Part shown: one piece after another, positions 42,076 through 49,526 of the stretch
Position numbering within the stretch: the stretch's first letter is position 1
How the letters are laid out: every line of letters starts with the position of its first letter
Program-made: the position numbers and the translations under genes
Origin: Acidimicrobiia bacterium
GTDB taxonomy: Bacteria > Actinomycetota > Acidimicrobiia > IMCC26256 > PALSA-555
DNA length: 64,000 bases
NCBI GenBank assembly: GCA_040881685.1
Contig: JBBECS010000003.1
Coordinates: 85,472 to 149,471, forward strand
Direction of reading: 5' to 3'
Notes under the pieces: model-generated
What the model was told of the DNA's origin: nothing
Database searches by the model: none
The model's input: the letters and a program-made list of their open reading frames with translations, nothing else

Positions 42076-42798
42076 CTACGAGACGGGGCGCACGAGCTCG
42101 GGGCCGTTGTTGTCGGCCTTGTTCACAAGCGTGCTCACCGGCCACAGCTCGAATGCGTCATCGGGCGCGGGCACGAGCAGCTCGGACAGCGTGGCCACAT
42201 CGTGGTCTTCGGGGTCGAGCCAGCGCGCCCACGCGGCTTCCGGCAACGCGACCGGCATCCGGTCATGGATGGGTGCGAGCAGGTCGTTCGGCTTGGTCGT
42301 GACGATCACGCACGATCGAAGCCAGCCGTCCTCCCCGACGCCTTCCACCTCCTGGCCATCAGGGACCTTCCACGCCGCCCAGAGCCCGGCGAACGCCATC
42401 GGCTCACCGTCGCGGCGGTGCACGAAGACCGGTCGCTTCTTCGGCCGCCCCTTCGGCGTCGTGGGCGGCGCCACGACCTCCCACTCGTAGAAACCGTCGG
42501 CCGGGATGATGCAGCGGTGCTTCTCAAACGCCCGCTTGTACGCCGGCTTGGTGTCGAGCCCCTCGGCTCGAGCGTTGATCATGCGGTCACCGACGGCCGC
42601 GCTCTTCGCCCACGACGGCACGAGGCCCCACCGAACCTGCGACAAGACACGGCGATCCTCCCGTTGGCGGACGACCATGACCTGCTGGCGCGGTGCGATG
42701 TTGTAGTTGGGCTCGACGATGTCGACCGTGTTCTCCTGCACGTCGAACTGGTCAGCCAGGAGCTGCGGGGACGACGCCACGACGAAGCGACCGCACAT
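42076..42798 (-). CDS. SRAP domain protein (YedK/HMCES family)
   Basis: 240-residue SOS response-associated peptidase-fold protein that shields abasic sites in single-stranded DNA by a thiazolidine crosslink from its N-terminal Cys. Cys2 follows the initiator Met (MCGRF), and NYNIAPRQ, WGLVPSWAK, INARAEG, ADGFYEWE and IHDRMPVAL carry the conserved Asn, Glu and His. All active-site residues are present. The start ATG 42798 is fixed by the need for Cys2. Confidence 0.96.
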   Translation of the reverse strand: MCGRFVVASSPQLLADQFDVQENTVDIVEPNYNIAPRQQVMVVRQREDRRVLSQVRWGLVPSWAKSAAVGDRMINARAEGLDTKPAYKRAFEKHRCIIPADGFYEWEVVAPPTTPKGRPKKRPVFVHRRDGEPMAFAGLWAAWKVPDGQEVEGVGEDGWLRSCVIVTTKPNDLLAPIHDRMPVALPEAAWARWLDPEDHDVATLSELLVPAPDDAFELWPVSTLVNKADNNGPELVRPVS

Positions 42799-42828
42799 CC
42801 CTCTACGTTCGCGCGTAGCGAGTGGTTG

Positions 42829-43248
42829 TCAGCGCTTCGGTCGATCGTTCACGCGGTACACGAAGCGCAGTCCGGACCAGGTGTCGTCGATCGCCGCCAC
42901 CTTGTTGTCGACGAGGCCGCATGCGAGCCCGATTTCCTGCACCGGCGCGAACGAAAGATCCGTGGCCACACCTGACGTCTTCTTCGGCCATGCGATCCAC
43001 AGGCCACCGTCGGGTTCCAGGCCGTTGGCGAAGCGAGGGAAGCGCCGCGCAAGCTCGGCGCGCCGCGTCGCGAAGAACAGCACGACGTCGAGGCGGCCGC
43101 GCGCCTCTCGACGCAGATCAACGCCCTTCGGGAGCTTCAAGGACTCGGCAAACCCGTTCGGCGCGCCGACCACCGCGAGTCGGGCGCCCTCCTTGATGCC
43201 CAGCTTCCGAACGAGGGGGGTTCCCGAGTAGCCGGCCAAGGCCGTCAC
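42829..43248 (-). CDS. DUF3052 family protein
   Basis: 139 residues matching the actinobacterial DUF3052 pattern: GYSGTPLVRKLGIKEGARLAVVGAP, RGRLDVVLFFATRRAELARRF, DGGLWIAWPKKTSGVATDL and VGLVDNKVAAIDDTWSGLRFVYR-like end. Function unknown; no catalytic residues are evident. Start GTG 43248. It precedes the SRAP gene by 30 bp and is separated from the broken MFS gene by a small GC hairpin (43252-43268). Confidence 0.9.
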   Translation of the reverse strand: MTALAGYSGTPLVRKLGIKEGARLAVVGAPNGFAESLKLPKGVDLRREARGRLDVVLFFATRRAELARRFPRFANGLEPDGGLWIAWPKKTSGVATDLSFAPVQEIGLACGLVDNKVAAIDDTWSGLRFVYRVNDRPKR

Positions 43249-43272
43249 GTTCGCCGCGCGAAGCGGCGCGCG

Positions 43273-44602
43273 TCAACCGCCAGGCTCGACGAAGCGCGGT
43301 GCGCGGTAGCGGGCGAACTCCGGGACGGCAAGGGCCAGCACCACCACCCCCGCGATGCATGCCGCGCCGCCGATCACGACCGACGCGACTGGTGTGAACA
43401 CGGCGGCGACGAGGCCGGCTTCGACGTCGCCGAGCTGCGGGCCGCCGACCACGACGAGGATGTGCACGGACGACATCCGGCCCCGGAGGTTGTCGGGGAC
43501 CGTCGACTGAAGGATGCTGCCGCGGAACACCGCCGACACCATGTCGGCCGCGCCGGCCAGCGCGAGGCTGGCCAGCGCGAGCGGCAGCACCCCGCCGGAC
43601 AGTCCGAACAGCACGATGCCGAGTCCCCAGATTGCGACGGCCAAGAGCACCGCGAGCCCGTGGCGCCGGACGTGGCGCACCCAACCGGTCGTGAGCGCGG
43701 CCACGACCGCCCCCACCGCGACCGCAGAGAAGAGCAGGCCAACTACCGATCCCTCAGACCCCCGCGACGCGCCGAACTGGGTGACGGCGAGCACCGTGAA
43801 CAGCGCGCGAGGCATCCCGAAGATCATCGCGATCATGTCGACATAGAACGTCGCCTTGAGCACGCGCTGCCCTCGTAGGAACCGGAACCCCTCGGTAAGC
43901 TGCGACCAGCCGTGAGCGATCGAGCCTCCCCGAGCCTCGGTCGCGACGGACTCCTGCGTGGGCACCTGGGGCTTGATGAGGAAAGCGGTCATGATCGCTA
44001 CCAGGAAGCTCACGACGTCGAGCCCGTACGCGGCCGGCAGACCGAGTCCGTCGATCACGACGCCGCCGATCGCCGGTCCCACGATCATCGTCGTGTTGAA
44101 CATCAGTTGATTGAGCGACAGCGTCGACGGCAGCTGCGCTCGCGACACGACGTTCGGGATGATCGCGGTGCGGGTCGCCGCGGCGAAGCCGCCGAAGCCT
44201 GCGACCAGTCCCGCACCCACGTAGACGAGGGCCAACGGCGGCTCGTCCATGAGCGCACCCCACCAACAGCACCGATGACGACGCGACCTGACCGAGCTCG
44301 GCGAGCAAGAGAAGGCGGCGGCGATCCCGAGTGTCGATGAGCGGACCGCCCAGGAACGCAGACACCGCCAGCGGCACCAGCCGGACGAGCCCGACGAGCC
44401 CGACGGCGGCCACCGACTTTGTGAGCGCGTACACCTGCACGAAGACCGCGACGACCGCGATCTGCGAACCTGCGGAGGAGACGAGCTCGCCGACCCACAG
44501 CAATCGGAAGTCGCGGGAGGAGCGCAGCGGTGTGAGGTCGATTGCAAGGCGCCCGAGCACACGACGACCCGGGAATCTCGATCTCTCCAATGGTGTTTGC
44601 AC
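43273..44602 (-). pseudogene. MFS transporter disrupted by a frameshift
   Basis: Two overlapping frames together make one major facilitator of about 442 residues. The N-terminal part (QTPLERSRF...DFRLLWVGELVSSAGSQIAV) runs from GTG 44602 to about SSSVLLVG. The rest (ALMDEPPLALVYVGAG...) continues in the next frame to the stop at 43273. The switch falls at a run of four C/G (44258-44261); removing one base restores a single frame. Family patterns (GPAIGGVVIDGLG, GFRFLRGQRVLKA, NLRGRMSSVH) mark it as an MFS exporter of the DUF894/enterobactin-exporter-like type. It may be a real inactivation or a sequencing error. It is divergent from the peroxiredoxin gene. Confidence 0.85.
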
Positions 44603-44610
44603 CCCCGCGT

Positions 44611-44641
44611 CCCTAGGCTGCGATCCGTTCGCAGCGTAGGG
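44611..44641. promoter_or_regulatory. 31-nt palindrome between the MFS and peroxiredoxin genes
   Basis: CCCTA-G-GCTGCGA, spacer TCCGT, TCGCAGC-G-TAGGG: twelve pairs with a single G.G mismatch. It lies 47 nt before the peroxiredoxin ATG and just inside the leader of the divergent MFS gene. It is a good candidate operator for both. Confidence 0.55.
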
Positions 44642-44688
44642 GCCACCACACCGCATTCCCCGTCCGATCTGGAAATGGAGGCATCACC

Positions 44689-45348
44689 ATGGCGATCGCA
44701 CTGGGCGACGAAGCCCCGAACTTCACCGCCGACACCACCGAGGGCAAGCTCGACCTCCACGACTACCTCGGCGAGAGCTGGGGCGTGCTGTTCTCACACC
44801 CGAAGGACTTCACGCCGGTCTGCACCACGGAGCTCGGACGCGTCGCCGCACTCAAGCCGGAGTTCGACAAGCGGAACGTGAAGGTGATCGGCCTGTCGGT
44901 CGACGCCACCACCGACCACGAGGCCTGGGCGAAGGACATCGAAGAGACCCAAGGCACGGCGCCCAACTACCCGATCATCGGCGACACGAAGTTCGAGGTG
45001 TCGAAGCTCTACGGCATGCTGCCTGCGAGCACGAGCGGCGACCCCAAGGAGCGGACGCCGGCCGACAACATGACCGTGCGCAACGTGTACGTCATCGGGC
45101 CCGACAAGAAGGTCAAGATGATCCTCACGTACCCGATGACGACGGGTCGCAACTTCGACGAGATCCTGCGCGTCATCGACTCGCTCCAGCTCAACGCCAA
45201 CTACCAGGTCGCGACGCCGGCCGACTGGAAGCAGGGCGATGACGTCATCATCACCGCCGCAGTGAGCAACGAGGACGCCGAGAAGCGGTTCCCCGGATTC
45301 AAGACGATCAAGCCCTACCTGCGCGTCACCCCGCAGCCGAGCAAGTAA
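44689..45348 (+). CDS. 1-Cys peroxiredoxin (Prx6 type)
   Basis: 219-residue thiol peroxidase that reduces peroxides. The peroxidatic Cys45 is in HPKDFTPVCTTE. The C-terminal Prx6-type extension is present (ADNMTVRNVYVIGPDKKVKMILTYPMTTGRN and beyond), and no resolving Cys is seen, as expected of the 1-Cys class. The start ATG 44689 has GGAGG eight bases upstream. A strong palindrome sits in the promoter region. It is convergent with the M23 peptidase gene. Confidence 0.96.
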   Translation: MAIALGDEAPNFTADTTEGKLDLHDYLGESWGVLFSHPKDFTPVCTTELGRVAALKPEFDKRNVKVIGLSVDATTDHEAWAKDIEETQGTAPNYPIIGDTKFEVSKLYGMLPASTSGDPKERTPADNMTVRNVYVIGPDKKVKMILTYPMTTGRNFDEILRVIDSLQLNANYQVATPADWKQGDDVIITAAVSNEDAEKRFPGFKTIKPYLRVTPQPSK

Positions 45349-45386
45349 GCAGCTGCGGCGCCGGAGGCGCTCGCCAGGGAGCGAGT

Positions 45387-45421
45387 GGCCGCGGTGCAGG
45401 TCCCCTGCGCCGCAACGAGCG
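45387..45421 (-). repeat. Family-2 (R2) hairpin repeat, diverged inverted copy
   Basis: GGTGCAGG (45393-45400), loop TCC, CCTGCGCC (45404-45411) pairs over 8 bp with one G.T. The flank GCAACGAGC matches the complement of the 17008 copy at most positions. It lies in the gap between the convergent peroxiredoxin and M23 genes and may act as a bidirectional terminator. Confidence 0.45.
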
Positions 45422-45429
45422 ACCGCGGG

Positions 45430-46608
45430 TTAGAGGTACGGCGCGGGGTCGACGGGGTTCCCGCTCAACCTGACTTCGAAGTGCAGGTGGGGGCCGGTGG
45501 ACATGCCGGTGCTGCCCACGTAGCCGATGATCTGACCGGCGCTCACCTGCTGGCCGTTGGAGACCGCGATGCGCGACTGGTGCGCGTACAGCGTCCCCAT
45601 CCCGCCACCGTGGTCGATGACGACGGCGTTGCCGTAGCCACCTTGGGAGCCGGCGATCACGACCGTGCCGCTCCGGCACGCGCGGATGGGCGTTCCTGAG
45701 CTCGCGCGCATGTCGGCGCCGGTGTGCATCCGGTTGTAGTGCAGGACCGGGTGATACCGGGGCCCGTACCCACTCGTGATCGGACCCGGGACGGGGCGCG
45801 CCTCGCACGGAGCTCCTCCACCGGAACCCCCGCGCGCCCGGAGTTGCCCACCGATGCTGTCCGAGGTGGCGCTCATCGCGGCGAGCTCGCCCTCGTACTG
45901 CGCCTTGTTCGCTCGGATGTTGTCGATCGACTGCTGCTCGAGGAACTGCTCCTGCGCCGCTTGCGCGCGAGCCGGTCCGAGCTCGGCGAGGAGTGCAGCA
46001 ATCTGGTCGCGGATCGAGCGCGCCTCGGCCGCCGCCGCGTCGGCTTCGGCCTTCTGGACCTCGATCTTCTTGCGCTGGTCCTCGAGGTCGTTGCGCAACA
46101 CCGTGACGCGATTGACGATCGCATGCCGCTTGTCAGAGACGCGATCGAGGTACTGCTCCTGGGACAGCAGACGACTCGGGCGCGAGGTGAACACGACGTC
46201 GTACGAAGCGCCGCGGCGCTCGGTGCGGTAGAGGCTGGCCGCGGTGCGGTCGAGCTTGCGCTGCGCGGCCTCGAGCCGCGCCTGGGTCTCCACCACCTTG
46301 GTTTGGAGCGTCGTGTACTCGGCGGTGAGCCTGGCCGCTTCGGCCTCGAGCGGCGCGAGCTTCGCCTCGGCGGCGACCCGCTGCGCATCGAGCTCGGCGA
46401 CGCGCGCCTCGATGACCATCCGGCGGCCCCGGATCTCCTGGAGCTCAGCCAGTGCCGCGGCCTCCGCCGCTGACGCCTCGCCGATCTGCTCTTCGAGCTC
46501 TCGGCGGTGGTCGTTGTCGCTGGCCGCGTTGACGACTGCAGGCGCGCCGAGCAACGCCAGCGCGATCGCGGCGGAGAGGACCAGGCGGAGCGGGGGCTGC
46601 CGTCGCAT
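45430..46608 (-). CDS. Secreted coiled-coil M23 peptidase (EnvC-like, FtsEX-associated)
   Basis: 392 residues: a signal peptide (RLVLSAAIALALLGAPAVVNA), two long coiled-coil segments (about 30-120 and 150-250, rich in Glu, Ala and Arg), then a C-terminal LytM/M23 zinc endopeptidase domain. Zinc ligands are in HTGADM (HxxxD) and HLHFEV (HxH). It probably cuts peptidoglycan crosslinks at division. Coiled coil plus LytM is the EnvC layout, and ftsX and ftsE lie just upstream on the same strand, so control by FtsEX is likely (inference). The start ATG 46608 is preferred over longer starts because the signal peptide begins there. Peptidase residues are intact, unlike E. coli EnvC. Confidence 0.92.
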   Translation of the reverse strand: MRRQPPLRLVLSAAIALALLGAPAVVNAASDNDHRRELEEQIGEASAAEAAALAELQEIRGRRMVIEARVAELDAQRVAAEAKLAPLEAEAARLTAEYTTLQTKVVETQARLEAAQRKLDRTAASLYRTERRGASYDVVFTSRPSRLLSQEQYLDRVSDKRHAIVNRVTVLRNDLEDQRKKIEVQKAEADAAAAEARSIRDQIAALLAELGPARAQAAQEQFLEQQSIDNIRANKAQYEGELAAMSATSDSIGGQLRARGGSGGGAPCEARPVPGPITSGYGPRYHPVLHYNRMHTGADMRASSGTPIRACRSGTVVIAGSQGGYGNAVVIDHGGGMGTLYAHQSRIAVSNGQQVSAGQIIGYVGSTGMSTGPHLHFEVRLSGNPVDPAPYL

Positions 46609-46670
46609 GGGGTCAGCAAGGCTAGACAACACGAACCACACAGGCAACAGGCCCCAGAAGGCCTGGAATC

Positions 46671-46691
46671 AAAGGGGAGGCCTGCCTCCCC
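46671..46691 (-). terminator. Rho-independent terminator after ftsX
   Basis: On the minus strand GGGGAGG, loop CAGG, CCTCCCC, followed by TTTGATT. A 7-bp GC stem with a short T-run, 8 nt past the ftsX stop. It would end or attenuate the ftsE-ftsX transcript before the M23 gene. Confidence 0.7.
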
Positions 46692-46698
46692 CGTCGTC

Positions 46699-47586
46699 TC
46701 AGGTTCTCAGGAAGCGGCGGAGGCCGATGCCCGAACCCATGAGGCCGATGACCATTCCCGCGAACACGACGAGGCCGGTCACGAGCACCGCGTCACCCGT
46801 CGTGAGATAGAAGAGCCGGAAGACGCTGTTGGGATTGTTGAACCAGTTGTCGAAGCCCCCGTACTTGAGGGTGACCACGACCACGGTGGCGATCCCCGCG
46901 CCCGCGAGTCCTTGCGTGAGGCCTTCGGCGAGGAACGGCACGCGCACGAACCAATTCGAAGCGCCGACGAGCTTCATGACTTCGATCTCGCGGCGGCGGG
47001 CGAAGGTCGCGAGACGGATCGTGTTGACAATCAGGAACAGTGAAGACACGAGCAGCACGAGCGACAGCAGGATCAATCCCAGGCGGACCTTGCTCGTGAC
47101 GTCGAGCAACCCCTCGAGTGCCTTTTCGGGCGTGACGACGTCTTCGACACCTGACATCGCGGCGAACCGTCGTTGGATGCTGGGTGTGAGCTCGGCCCGC
47201 ACCGGGACGATCCGGAAGGACGGCGGCAAGGAATCGGCGTTGATGTTCTTCACGAGGTCGGGGTCCTCGCGGAAGATCCGCTGGAACTCCTCGAAGGCCG
47301 CCGCCTTGTCGAGGTAGGTGAAGGACTTGACGTCCTTGTCGCTGTCGAGCGCGGCGCGAACATCGGAGATCTGCTGCTCGGTCGCCCGAACCTGCATGAA
47401 CGCCTCGAGCTTGACGCCGCCCTTGATCCGCTCGGTTCCGTGACCGGCCCAGCGCGTGAGCAGCAGGCTGCCGCCGAACAGGGCGAGCGACACCGACACC
47501 GTGAGCACGCCGGCGATCGTCATCATCAAGTTGCGGCGCAACGAGATGACGGTCTCGCGCGCAAAGTACCGAAGTCGCGCCAACAC
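46699..47586 (-). CDS. ftsX: Cell division protein FtsX (permease-like)
   Basis: 295-residue membrane protein with four transmembrane segments: one near residues 20-45, then three from about 172. A large extracellular loop (about 55-165) normally contacts a peptidoglycan hydrolase activator. Conserved pieces are RYFARETVISLRRNLMMTIAG and TFARRREIEVMKLVGASNWFVRVPFLAEG. With FtsE it transmits ATP hydrolysis to a periplasmic/extracellular hydrolase, here probably the adjacent M23 protein. The start is 6 bp after the ftsE stop. Confidence 0.96.
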   Translation of the reverse strand: MLARLRYFARETVISLRRNLMMTIAGVLTVSVSLALFGGSLLLTRWAGHGTERIKGGVKLEAFMQVRATEQQISDVRAALDSDKDVKSFTYLDKAAAFEEFQRIFREDPDLVKNINADSLPPSFRIVPVRAELTPSIQRRFAAMSGVEDVVTPEKALEGLLDVTSKVRLGLILLSLVLLVSSLFLIVNTIRLATFARRREIEVMKLVGASNWFVRVPFLAEGLTQGLAGAGIATVVVVTLKYGGFDNWFNNPNSVFRLFYLTTGDAVLVTGLVVFAGMVIGLMGSGIGLRRFLRT

Positions 47587-47592
47587 TCTGGA

Positions 47593-48279
47593 CTAACTCC
47601 CGACGCCGTAGATGCCGCGGGCTTGGTCCCGCACGAGGCTGCCGCGATCGAGCTCCACCACCCGGCGACGCATCGCGTCGACGATCCGTTGGTCGTGCGT
47701 GGCCATCACCACGGTGGTGCCGGTGCGATTGATGCGATCCAGGATCCGCATGATCCCGACCGTCGTCGCGGGGTCGAGGTTCCCCGTGGGCTCGTCGGCG
47801 AGGACGATTAGCGGACGGTTCACGAAGGCCCGGGCGATCGACACTCGCTGCTGCTCGCCGCCGGAGAGCTCGTTGGGCAGACGTCCCGCCTTCTTCGCCA
47901 AGCCGACCAGGTCGAGGACTTGCGGAACCTGCGTGCGCACCACGTGGCGAGGACGCCCGATGACCTCCATGGCAAAGGCCACGTTCTCGTACACGGTCCG
48001 GCTCGGCAGCAGCTTGTAGTCCTGGAAGATCGTTCCGATGTTGCGGCGCAGCTGCGGCACCTTCCAATGGCCGAGCGCGGAGATGTCACGCCCCGCGACC
48101 ACGATGCGCCCATTTGACGGTTCTTCCTCGCGCAGCAGCAACCGGAGGAACGTCGACTTCCCCGATCCCGACGGGCCGACCAGGAAGATGAACTCGCCCT
48201 TCTGGACGTCGATCGAGATATCACGGAGCGCGGTGACGTTGCCCTTGTAAACCTTGGAGACATTTTCGAAGCGCAGCAT
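47593..48279 (-). CDS. ftsE: Cell division ATP-binding protein FtsE
   Basis: 228-residue ABC ATPase. Walker A GPSGSGKS (35-42), Q-loop IFQDYKLLP, signature LSGGEQQR (138-145), Walker [14 protein letters not shown] (from 156), H-loop ATHD. The phrase [24 protein letters not shown] is characteristic of FtsE. Partner of FtsX at the divisome. Start ATG 48279. prfB lies 95 bp upstream, the usual actinobacterial prfB-ftsE-ftsX order. Confidence 0.98.
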   Translation of the reverse strand: MLRFENVSKVYKGNVTALRDISIDVQKGEFIFLVGPSGSGKSTFLRLLLREEEPSNGRIVVAGRDISALGHWKVPQLRRNIGTIFQDYKLLPSRTVYENVAFAMEVIGRPRHVVRTQVPQVLDLVGLAKKAGRLPNELSGGEQQRVSIARAFVNRPLIVLADEPTGNLDPATTVGIMRILDRINRTGTTVVMATHDQRIVDAMRRRVVELDRGSLVRDQARGIYGVGS

Positions 48280-48374
48280 GAGAAGACCGGTGTGCTGGAG
48301 CGAGGGGCTGAACGGTCAGGGTACCAGCCGATGTCTGTTGAACCCGATCATTCACAGCGCGTTCACAGCCGAAA

Positions 48375-49490
48375 TCATGCGGTCTGACCTGGCCCTTCCC
48401 GGCGTCGCCACTGGAGCCATGACTCGATGAACGCGTCCACGTCGCCGTCGAGCACAGCGTCCACGTTGCCGGTCTCGTAGCGCGTGCGTTCGTCCTTCAC
48501 GAGGCGGTACGGCGCGAGCGTGTAGGTACGGATCTGGTTTCCGAAGGCGACGTCGCGCTTGTCGCCCGACAGCGACTCCAACTCCGCCTCGCGCTCCTGG
48601 CGTTGACGCTCGGCCAAGCGCGCCCCGAGGATTTGCATCGCCCTGGCCTTGTTCTGAGTCTGCGAGCGCTCGTTCTGACAGGAGACCACGATTCCGGTCG
48701 GAAGGTGCGTGATGCGCACCGCGGAGTCAGTGACGTTCACGTGCTGCCCGCCGGCGCCCGACGAGCGGTACGTGTCGATGTTCAAGTCCGTCGGGTCGAT
48801 CTCCGGCGCCTCGGTCTCGTCGAGCGCGGGCACGCAGTTGAGCGACGCGAACGCGGTCTGACGCCGAGCGTTGGCGTCGAACGGTGAGATTCGGATGAGC
48901 CGGTGCACACCTCGCTCGCTCTGCAGCAGCCCGAACGCGTAGCGACCCTTCACCGTGAACGTGGCCGACGAGATCCCCGCTTCGGTACCCGGCTGCACGG
49001 CGTCGATCTCGACGTCGAAGCCGCGCCGTTCGGCCCAACGCGTGTACATACGAAGGAGCATCTCGGTCCAGTCCTGCGCGTCCGTGCCTCCCGCGCCGGA
49101 GTTCACGTCGCAGATGGCGTCGCGCTCGTCGTGCTCGCCCGTGAACAGCGCGCGCAGCTCCAGCCGGTCGAGCTCGTCACGAAGGCTGGCCACACCCGCG
49201 ACGATCTCGGGCTCGAGCTCGTCGGTGCCCTCCTCGCGACCCATCTCGTGAAGGGTCTCGAGATCCGAGACTCGTTGCTCGAGACCCTGGACCAGCGTGA
49301 TGTCCTCCTGGAGCCGCGCAAGCTCGGTGTTGACGGCACGGGCGCGATCGGGGTCGTCCCACAACCCGGGATCGGCCGCGTCCTTCTCGAGCTCCGACAC
49401 GCGCGTCTGCGTCGCGTCGATGCAGAGGTAGCTGCGAGCGTCGTCGATGCGGCGACGGAGGTCGGACAGCTCGTCAGTGAAGTCGCGCAT
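48375..49490 (-). CDS. prfB: Peptide chain release factor 2
   Basis: Recognises UGA and UAA stop codons and triggers peptide release. 371 residues. The stop-codon-reading tripeptide is SPF (202-204) and the catalytic GGQ is at 247-249 (SGAGGQHVN). The N-terminal coiled coil is complete in one frame: the region RSYLCIDAT, where many bacteria have the CUUUGA programmed frameshift, is read straight through here, so that autoregulation is absent. The start is ATG 49490. It follows secA by 36 bp on the same strand. Confidence 0.97.
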   Translation of the reverse strand: MRDFTDELSDLRRRIDDARSYLCIDATQTRVSELEKDAADPGLWDDPDRARAVNTELARLQEDITLVQGLEQRVSDLETLHEMGREEGTDELEPEIVAGVASLRDELDRLELRALFTGEHDERDAICDVNSGAGGTDAQDWTEMLLRMYTRWAERRGFDVEIDAVQPGTEAGISSATFTVKGRYAFGLLQSERGVHRLIRISPFDANARRQTAFASLNCVPALDETEAPEIDPTDLNIDTYRSSGAGGQHVNVTDSAVRITHLPTGIVVSCQNERSQTQNKARAMQILGARLAERQRQEREAELESLSGDKRDVAFGNQIRTYTLAPYRLVKDERTRYETGNVDAVLDGDVDAFIESWLQWRRREGPGQTA

Positions 49491-49526
49491 CGAGACGCCT
49501 CGGGTATGAGATCGTCGGAGACGCGT

